From assembly GCA_001586965.3 (NCBI GenBank), contig LUCW03000168.1:1-35000 (forward strand): a stretch of DNA of 35,000 bases, written 5' to 3'. Source of the stretch: Sphaeroforma sirkka. Taxonomy: Eukaryota; Opisthokonta; Ichthyosporea; Ichthyophonida. The first letter of the stretch is position 1; each line of letters begins with the position of its first letter. Below, in pieces: positions 28,805 through 35,000 of the stretch. The position numbers and the translations under genes are program-made. The notes below the pieces were generated by a model, which worked only from the letters and a program-made list of their open reading frames with translations, searched no databases and was not told where the DNA came from.

Positions 28805-31800
28805 TAATATTGCTCATAAGAGTCACCGAATTGAGTACAATGCGCCGATGCAAGCGGACAAGTTCACGACTTTACTTACTTTTCTGAAGAGTTTCTTAGC
28901 ACTGGTGAGATGTGTGAATGTTTTCGGTGGACAGCTTAAAAATACATTGCCCCGTTTCTTCCGGTCTACATTCAACATCAGAAAATCAAACACTTTAAGC
29001 GCTGTCGTAGCCTTTAGCAGAGCCGGATCCTGTACCACCGAGGTTCTATATAAAGTATTGAGCACATCAGTATTGTGTGAAAGTTCGGTATACAGTGTGA
29101 CTAGCCTTGTGATGTCGTCGTGCATGTATGGACCTGTATCCTCGGGGGGTTGGTAGACAAACTAACAAAAATAACAAAATAGGAAGATATGTCTCTAACG
29201 GCACCCAGACCTAGACATGAAGAAGTAGCCTGCGAATATATGTTAAGTACACACGCACATAAGCCTAGATATACCTCTAACGACATTGAGAAGTAGCCTG
29301 CAAATAAATGTTAAGTACACAAGCACATAAGCCTAGATATACCTCTAACGGCACCCAGACCTAGACATGAGAAGTAACCTGCGAATAAATGTTAAGTACA
29401 CACGCACATGAGCCTAGATATACCTCTAACGACATTGAGAAGTAGCCTGCAAATAAATGTTAAGTACACACGCACATGAGCCTAGATATACCTCTAACGA
29501 CATTGAGAAGTAGCCTGCAAATAAATGTTAAATACACACGCACATAAGCCTAGATAAACCTCTAACGGCACCCAGACCTAGACATGAAGAAGTAGCCTGC
29601 AAATAAATACACAACTAAAGACAAAATATATGAAAACCGATCCCCCATCCACCCCTCCCCAAGTTTCGACGATTTGGTTACAATCACAGTTTGACTGTGA
29701 TCCCTAAGGAGCGTTTGATTGGGAATAGTCACCATCAGTACACAAAAAGATTACTACACCGGGCGATAAAGAATGAAATATCTTTATCGAGCTTCGTTGA
29801 TTTTAACAGTGAATCTTAACTAACCGTCGAGGTTTGCTTGACCACGTCTCTGATGCGTCCTGCACTCACGATGTTAAGAATGGTAGGCATGGTAGTCCAC
29901 ACAATTCTGGGACTTATTGTGTTATGTACGAGTTCTAGGGTTCTAGGGTTCTAGGGTTTAGGGGTTTAGAAAACCCTTAAACCGTCGAGGTTTGTTGTTC
30001 CACGTCACACTACACGATGTTGGAAATGGTAGGCAAGGCAGTGCATACCGATTCTGAGACTTATTGTGCCTGAGAAATAGTCAAAGGATGAGAAGACACC
30101 GTAATCATATGCAGCAACACCAAAATGTGTCTGCACGCCTGGGAACTCGTCTACATTTATAGAGCACGTAATGCGATACAATGTTAACATGGATAGTCAA
30201 TCGGTAGGAGTCAAGCTGCGATAGTAGCCGTCGCGGACATTCAAAGACACGCAAATGGGTGATAAATGGAGAAGTGGCTCGCGAATTGCTACATAATAAA
30301 TAAGCGGGAATGAAAAATGCATCTCTATACGTACTATAACGTATTTTTTTTAGGTATATCAATGGAGTTCTATTCACCATTGCTCAAACCGGATGTTCCA
30401 CTGTAGAATCGTGAGACGGCTGGATTGTTATACATGTGCGCATAAACCTGAGTAGGGTGGCATAGACACATACAACAACAAACTAGGCGCGACAAAGCAA
30501 GGGTTCATTATTGTCATTCAAAATTGTACTCTCTTCATGAATAAATCCGTTTCCATATTGACGTTTACACATGACCGAAAGGAGAAATAACCATTGCAAA
30601 CTAGTATGTATATGAAGATATGGACAGTGTCACGGTTGATGCGTGCATATTACACGTATACATTTAGGTATTTGCACTTATGCATACGGGTCATAGGCAC
30701 AAAAGTGCATACGGACTATCTGGATATGAACTTAATTCTGATTTACTATAACATATGTTGAACAGGTGTTCGGATGAGACAAATATCAACTGCATCGCCC
30801 TTTCCTTACTTATAGTGAGTATACGACATTAAGTCCACGCGTGACAACACACATCACTGATTACGCTTGTATCTGAACTTGATCAACAACCATACTTGGA
30901 GTGTTTGGCAAAGGATTCCAGCATGTCTTGCCACTGTTCGGTACTTTGCAATCCGTCAGGCGTGGTCAGCCTATCACCCGTCAGCCACTCAGTCACACTC
31001 CCTCTGACCACTGCATCCCCTTGGTTGGCTACATCACTGAACAGCGTCCAGCGCTACAAGAGGTATCAATAAGCCATGTCAGTATGCATATATATAAACC
31101 ATGTTGGTATGAATGTATTAACCAAGTCAGCATGCGTTTATAAACCACGTCAGTATGCATATATATATAAACCATGTTGGTATGAATGTATTAACCAAGT
31201 CAGTATGCGTATATAAACCACGTCAGTATGCATATATATAAATCATGTTGGTATGAATGTATTAACCAAGTCAGCATGCGTATACAAACCACGTCAGTAT
31301 GCATATAAAAATCATGTTGGTATGAATGTATTAACCAAGTCAGCATGCGTATATAAACCACGTCAGTGTGCATATATATAATCATGTTGGTATGAATGTA
31401 TTAACCAAGTCAGCATGCGTATATAAACTACGTCAGTATGCATATATATAAATCATGTTGGTATGAATGTATTAACCAAGTCAGCATGAGTATATAAACC
31501 ACGTCAGTATGCATATAAAAATCATGTTGGTATGAATGTATTAACCAAGTCAGCATGCGTATATAAACTACGTCAGTATGCATATATACAAACCATGTTG
31601 GTATGCATGGATGAGTCACATCAGCATGCGTATATTCACTAGGACAGTATGGATGTATATAAACCATGTTGGTATGAATGACTTTCCCCTTATTTGGGGC
31701 TGTAAGCAGTATCAGCGTGTGATGTCTTCTCCTTATATGAGTTGACATACATTGAAAGTTCGGTCATGTTCACTTTGTTTGAAAGGGTGAATTGAGCCTT

Positions 31801-34715
31801 TGGAAAGCTTCAATCGAAAAGACACCTAATCTACCGAATAACGTCCACGCATTGATATTCATGCATATACAAAGGTATCGATCTACACATGCGTAGATAA
31901 TTACAACCATAAAATTCTATGTCCCCACTTGAAGTGTCAAACTTATACCAGTTAGGACTGAAACATACACGCATAAATACAGTAAGACTGAAACATACAC
32001 GCATCACGATAGTTGAAAACGCCTGTGTATAGACATATGTATGCGTACACAAGCTCGCCTGTGTATTGCCAACCTCCTCACCTGAAGTGTGTCTCGTTCA
32101 AACTCTGATGTCGTGACGTCCAGTAGTGCCTGTAGTGCAATGGGTCTACCTACAGTCGCAGGCACTCTATCAAGTCCCAACTGTTGGTCGATGTGATACG
32201 CCACTATCTCGCACCACCCCTGACTGTTGTTACCGCGCACCTCGGTTTCATTTTTGGGCCTGTCCTGTCCCGTTTTCTGGTCTCGGCTTTGGGATTTAGG
32301 CACGTATGTGTGCTCGGCAGGGTCACCACCGAACGGCTTCATACGGTGCACGCGTGTACGCAGTAAATGAATGGACATTTAGAAAGCAAGCTCAAACTAA
32401 CCAGGCCATTTCCATGACATGATTCGTATGGTAAACAGACAACGAGCCGAGACCGTAGTGGTCTAAAGCTCAGTGCAGGCGTACGAACCAGCGCTCAATA
32501 TCTCTTGAGACAAAGCATATATACGTATACATGTATGTTTGTGTGCTTGTGGGTCTATAGTATATATACGTATAATGTATGTTTGTGTGCTTGTGGGTCT
32601 ATATACCCCCGTAGGTGCTACAAAGTCATTCGATAGAGGATCTTGGCACGAGCTAATACCAAACCTGTGGTCCATCACACACATAACGTGTGCATAACCG
32701 CATCTGTCTGTCTACAGACGTTGTGCGTGCAACGACCACAGGTGTGCTATTAACTTGTGCCCAAGAGCCTTTATCCCATGACTTTGTAACACTTACGGGA
32801 TGCAGACGCACAACGTGTCTATTCGTGTATGCTTGCACGATATCGTGTACTGTAGGCCGTATGTCATTCACTCATATGTATAGACATAGCGCATTGTGTA
32901 TATCAACTTGGGGTGCCGGTAGGTAGCTCTATAGTAAACTATAGTCGGAGATGATGTCTATCCCTGCTGCATGCCTAGCCAAAGTGTCTACGCCTTTTCA
33001 TCTTCGAAGGCTCAACGCAGGCAATAGCAAGGCCAATATTTATTAGGGTCTAGGGCTCTTTTGTTTTTAGGATTTGGGTTTTTTTGGTTTTAGGATTTAG
33101 GGTTCTAGGGTTTAGAAAAACTTAAAAATCCTAAAACCTAAAATCGGTCGAAGGCTCGACAAGGCCAAAATTTATACTTGGATCTTATTCATTAAGTGGA
33201 GTGCAGGAAGATACTCATGTATTACTTGACAAGTCCTGATATTCGGCAGTTCTTGTAGTGTGGTATAGACCAGCTACACTTGAGTTCTCAAAGAGGCATC
33301 GACCGCAACCTCCATCTTAGCGGCCTGAGACACACACACAGAGCTATACCGCGCAAGCATGTCGTGGACAGTGCACAACTGTATCTTTATCTCCGACAAG
33401 TTGATCTACGTATGCAAGAATGGCTACCTGACCTGAGAGTACTTATACACTGTATCTCTATCTCCGACAAGTTGATCTACGTATGCAAGAGTGGCTACCT
33501 GACCTGAGAATACTTATACATTGTATCTCTCTCCGGCAAATTGATATACGTATGCAAGTGTGGTTACCTGACCTGAGAATACTTATACATTGTATCTCTA
33601 TCTCCGACAAGTTGATCTACGTATGCAATAGTGGCTACCTGACCTGAGAATATTTATACACTGTATCTCTATCTCCGACAAGTTGATCTACGTATGCAAT
33701 AGTGGCTACCTGACCTGAGAATATTTATACACTGTATCTCTATCTCCGACAAGATGATCTACCTATGCAATAGCGGCTACCTGACCTGAGAGTACTTATA
33801 CACTATGTCTCTATCTTCGACAAGTTGATCTACGTATGCAAGAGTGGCTACCTGACCTGAGAATACTTATACATTGTATCTCTATCTCCGACAAGTTGAT
33901 CTACGTATGCAATAGTGGCTACCTGACCTGAGAATATTTATACACTAGTATCTCTATCTCCGACAAGATGATCTACCTATGGAATAGTGGCTACCTGACC
34001 TGAGAGTACTTATACACTGTGTCTCTATCTTCGACAAGTTGATCTACCTATGCAATAGTGGCTACCTGGCCTGAGAGTACTTATACGATCTCATGGCCTA
34101 CACATCGTAACGTGTATTGAAGTCGACGAGAACGGCATGGGTTACGTGGCGAGCCAATACGTACATACAACTGGTGACAACGTTTTGTATTCCAGACTAC
34201 ATTGTCGCAAAGATTTATATACGTACGTATACGTTTTAAGAATTCATTCACTGCAACTGGTCTATAATCAAACGTTCCCACAAGTCAAGATCACGTGAAC
34301 AGGACGCTGAGAATAACAGTGTGTGGTAAGTGTTGCACTTTCATATTGAGCAGTGTGTGCATTGTTTTAGTCCGCATTTGGCGATACCTTCACACAAACA
34401 ACGTTCGCATAAATACAATGTACATGTGCACATATAGAGAGCATAAGGATAAATGAGTTGTGTCAGTGGAATGCGTATCAGAACGATATATCTAAAAGTA
34501 TTCTACCAAGCAGCCATCAAAACAACAGAATAGTGTTCTGAAATAGCGCAAATCGAATCTTTCTGCCCAAGAGTTCTAACTCAACTACAGCGTTAAAGTT
34601 TGCGAACGGTTAAAACATATCACAGAACATATCTCAAGAGCCTAAGCCGCACTAAATAAATTGTATCTAGTAGAGCTGTGCCGCACAGGTATGATTGTAT
34701 GCAAATGCATGTCTT

Positions 34716-34760
<45 letters not shown>

Positions 34761-34763
34761 GTG

Positions 34764-34847
<84 letters not shown>

Positions 34848-35000
34848 AGCTTCAAACTACAGTAGCATTCGTATACGCACACTTGAGGATACAGATTCAA
34901 ATATACCTTGAACACTGCCTTGAGTCCGTTCGCGAACCTGAGAATGTACATCAGCCGTTTGCCACCCTTCTCAATGCTCTCAATACGACCATGCGATAGC
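26843..35000 (-). CDS. FAM20/Four-jointed-like protein kinase gene, seven exons in window, 5' end beyond the window
   Basis: Seen: exons at 34907-35000 (partial), 32082-32336, 30891-31053, 28880-29133, 28300-28424, 27615-27765 and 26843-26884 join in consistent phase with GT..AG borders, giving about 360 residues and a stop. Key motifs in order: RFANGLKAVFK with P following across the splice (ATP-binding Lys), WCEIVAYHIDQQLGLDRVP (helix Glu, then VPATVGRP), VRGSVTEWL, FDFLMLNVDRKK (catalytic Asp), QMDNGLG (metal-binding Asp in DNG) and a C-terminal CVGIEHTL...SL helix region. Known: FAM20 and Four-jointed kinases phosphorylate secreted proteins or glycans in the secretory pathway, using exactly these residues. 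The disulfide-forming Cys segment of animal FAM20C is not evident. A signal peptide would be upstream of the window. Substrate unknown. Confidence 0.82.
27220..27300. repeat. CA-rich low-complexity stretch in kinase intron f-g
   Basis: Seen: degenerate CACA/CACC repeats, including CACCCACACCCACACCCACA; C-rich on the plus strand. Confidence 0.8.
27615..27765 (-). CDS. Kinase exon f
   Basis: Seen: acceptor CAACATGCACAG, donor CAG|GTAAGG (consensus); 151 nt, phase fits exon e (AG + A gives Arg) and ends phase 0. Reads LYQELPSAFSCVGIEHTLTT, ALHNTGHRLGASLQNSLTCD and YGPVLQ, matching the C-lobe CC....TYLRL...SL...PVL pattern of FAM20. An alternative acceptor at CATACCAG would break the phase. Confidence 0.8.
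28300..28424 (-). CDS. Kinase exon e, DNG metal-binding motif
   Basis: Seen: acceptor TTGCCATTGACAG, donor GGAAG|GTATGC; 125 nt, start phase 0, end phase 2. Reads GCKTLQMDNGLGLYEPACLA, NYHSLKEYKEALLNSSSKDI. DNG is the FAM20 equivalent of the kinase DFG. Confidence 0.88.
28627..28802. repeat. CA/TA microsatellite block in kinase intron d-e
   Basis: Seen: alternating (TA)n and (CA)n tracts with interruptions, ending in about 20 CA units at 28762-28801. The intron is only about 455 bp, so the block fills over a third of it. Confidence 0.95.
28880..29133 (-). CDS. Kinase exon d, catalytic loop
   Basis: Seen: acceptor CCCCGAGGATACAG, donor AAA|GTAAGT (consensus); 254 nt, completing a Gly codon with exon c and ending phase 0. 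Reads PYMHDDITRLVTLYTELSHN, DPALLKATTALKVFDFLMLN, VDRKKRGNVFLSC and FTHLTSAKKLFRK. FDFLMLNVDR matches FDFLMGNMDR of human FAM20C, Asp being catalytic. Confidence 0.9.
29186..29615. repeat. Alternating 66/82-bp tandem array, about six units
   Basis: Seen: AGAAGTAGCCTGC.AATAAATG followed by TTAAGTACACACGCACATAAGCCTAGATATACCTC; every unit ends either with the long tail GGCACCCAGACCTAGACATG or the short tail GACATTG. Lies in kinase intron c-d, 50 bp upstream of the acceptor of exon d. Confidence 0.92.
29822..30068. repeat. TTCTAGGG/TTTAGGG island between ~95-bp direct repeats
   Basis: Seen: AACCGTCGAGGTTTG ... CACGATGTT.A.AATGGTAGGCA.GG.AGT ... GACTTATTGTG occurs at 29822-29921 and again at 29980-30068 with moderate divergence. 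Between them lies TTCTAGGG x3, TTTAGGGG and the hairpin GGTTTAGGGG..CCCTTAAACC (29933-29982). It lies in kinase intron c-d. Confidence 0.8.
30891..31053 (-). CDS. Kinase exon c
   Basis: Seen: acceptor ACCTCTTGTAG, start phase 0; donor TATG|GTTGTT, end phase 1; 163 nt. Reads RWTLFSDVANQGDAVVRGSV, TEWLTGDRLTTP and EQWQDMLESFAKHSKY. WTLFSD..N and RGSVTEWL correspond to WRTFFISPANN and EGSLAAFL in human FAM20C. The donor is the weakest of the set. Confidence 0.75.
31068..31700. repeat. Higher-order tandem repeat, three ~24-bp monomers per ~72-bp unit, about nine units
   Basis: Seen: monomers ACCATGTTGGTATGAATGTA, ACCAAGTCAGCATGCGTATA and ACCACGTCAGTATGCATATA (each plus 3-5 bases) alternate regularly. 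ATGTTGGTATG recurs nine times. The three monomers are themselves related (CCA.GT..G.ATG). The array begins only about 15 bp upstream of the splice acceptor of kinase exon c. Confidence 0.93.
32082..32336 (-). CDS. Kinase exon b
   Basis: Seen: acceptor CACCGTATGAAG before CCG (phase 0), donor CAG|GTGAGG; 255 nt, 85 codons. Reads PFGGDPAEHTYVPK, an Arg/Gln/Asn-rich loop, then GWCEIVAYHIDQQLGLDRVP, ATVGRPIALQ and SEFERDTLQ. Corresponds to the FAM20 segment with the helix Glu (NAEIAAFHLD in human FAM20C). Confidence 0.85.
32518..32605. repeat. Two tandem ~43-bp units
   Basis: Seen: ATATATACGTATA.ATGTATG followed by TTTGTGTGCTTGTGGGTCTA, repeated once with one base difference. Confidence 0.9.
32606..32800. 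repeat. Imperfect inverted repeat, ~68-bp arms
   Basis: Seen: 32606-32675 is the reverse complement of 32734-32800 with roughly a quarter of positions changed (shared core CATTCGA/CATGGGA, GACTTTGTA.CAC.TACGGG, CCACAGGT). Loop about 58 bp. Explains the similar-looking ORFs on opposite strands here (minus 32463-32684 and plus 32690-32926), which share PLS.DFV..TG. Confidence 0.8.
33004..33175. repeat. TTTAGGG-like island flanked by a short direct duplication
   Basis: Seen: degenerate TTAGGG/TTTAGGG tracts (33043-33114), then a hairpin partner AAATCCTAAAACC. The island is bracketed by two versions of TCGAAGGCTC.AC...CAAGGCCAA.ATTTAT at 33004-33042 and 33148-33175. A second island of the same type is at 29822-30068. 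Confidence 0.7.
33370..34086. repeat. 72-bp minisatellite, about ten copies, in kinase intron a-b
   Basis: Seen: unit contains CTGTATCTCTATCTCCGACA, AGTTGATCTACGTATGCAA and GTGGCTACCTGACCTGAGAA, then TACTTATACA. The GGCTACCTGACCTGAG segment occurs ten times between about 33422 and 34076. Copies differ by a few bases; AGATGATCTACC variants occur twice, suggesting block duplication. Confidence 0.95.
34719..34847. repeat. (TA)n-(CA)n-(TA)n microsatellite in kinase intron a-b
   Basis: Seen: about 20 TA units, then about 32 CA units and a short TA end, 60 bp from the donor of exon a. ORFs called across it are artefacts. Confidence 0.95.
34907..35000 (-). CDS. Kinase exon a (partial, runs off the window)
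   Basis: Seen: reads GRIESIEKGGKRLMYILRFA and NGLKAVFK, then AAG|GTATAT donor, phase 0. This is the FAM20 beta-strand pair ending in the ATP-binding Lys (F-K-P, Pro being the first codon of the next exon). The exon continues past base 35000. Confidence 0.78.

Noticed and set aside
29933-29982. Chromosome end.
   Set aside because: Only a few degenerate TAGGG copies, inside an intron with unique sequence on both sides.
30005-30190. Additional kinase exon (minus strand, around NVDEFPGVQTHFG).
   Set aside because: Exons c and d already join in phase and align continuously with FAM20; the segment lies in the duplicated region around the telomere-like island.
32463-32871. Two minus-strand ORFs as exons between kinase exons a and b.
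   Set aside because: Exons a and b join in phase 0 exactly at F-K|P, and the ORFs are explained by the inverted repeat.

Overview
This is nuclear DNA from a eukaryote. It contains spliced exons with GT..AG boundaries, nested LTR retrotransposons, long (TA)n/(CA)n microsatellites and several minisatellites. There are no bacterial operons, Shine-Dalgarno sites or CRISPR arrays. The species cannot be fixed from sequence alone. A FAM20/Four-jointed-type kinase with long introns would suit a unicellular relative of animals or another intron-rich protist, but this is inference.

Left half (1 to about 23.2 kb) is a transposon graveyard. A plus-strand Ty1/Copia element (gag with three CCHC knuckles, protease, integrase remnant, RT, RNase H) runs from before the window to about 12.05 kb. 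It is interrupted by a 7.7-kb Ty3/Gypsy element on the minus strand (1343-9011, two LTRs of about 597 bp, 4-bp target duplication TAAT) and by a solo LTR of the same family in the opposite orientation (9175-9767, duplication GGTG). A second, divergent Gypsy element without visible LTRs lies on the minus strand at about 13.5-18.9 kb. A second Copia gag/protease relic is at about 19.85-20.95 kb. Another solo LTR (21887-22481, duplication CAGG), a scrap of a third Gypsy pol and a decayed inverted LTR end at 23180. Both Gypsy polyproteins, and the scrap, carry a conserved domain between RNase H and integrase with an FA..(N).Q motif followed, in the two fuller copies, by an NPP motif and a KTPW.HT tail. 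It resembles the Dam-like N6-adenine methyltransferase region of DIRS retrotransposons.

Right half (about 23.2-35 kb) contains one host gene on the minus strand. I traced seven exons with consistent phases and splice sites (34907 to 35000 and beyond, 32082-32336, 30891-31053, 28880-29133, 28300-28424, 27615-27765, 26843-26884). They encode the C-terminal ~360 residues of a FAM20/Four-jointed-like protein kinase, with the FKP lysine, the helix glutamate, the catalytic Asp (N.DR) and the metal-binding DNG all present. Its introns hold a different tandem repeat each: a 72-bp minisatellite, a three-part higher-order repeat, an alternating 66/82-bp array, CA/TA microsatellites and two TTTAGGG-like islands flanked by direct duplications. 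Between the gene and the transposons is AT-rich DNA with a 22-bp array, a perfect 27-bp palindrome and a few unassigned ORFs.

Most transposon reading frames are broken, often at homopolymers, so they are described as relics. The LTR pair of the complete Gypsy element is still nearly identical, so that insertion is fairly recent.
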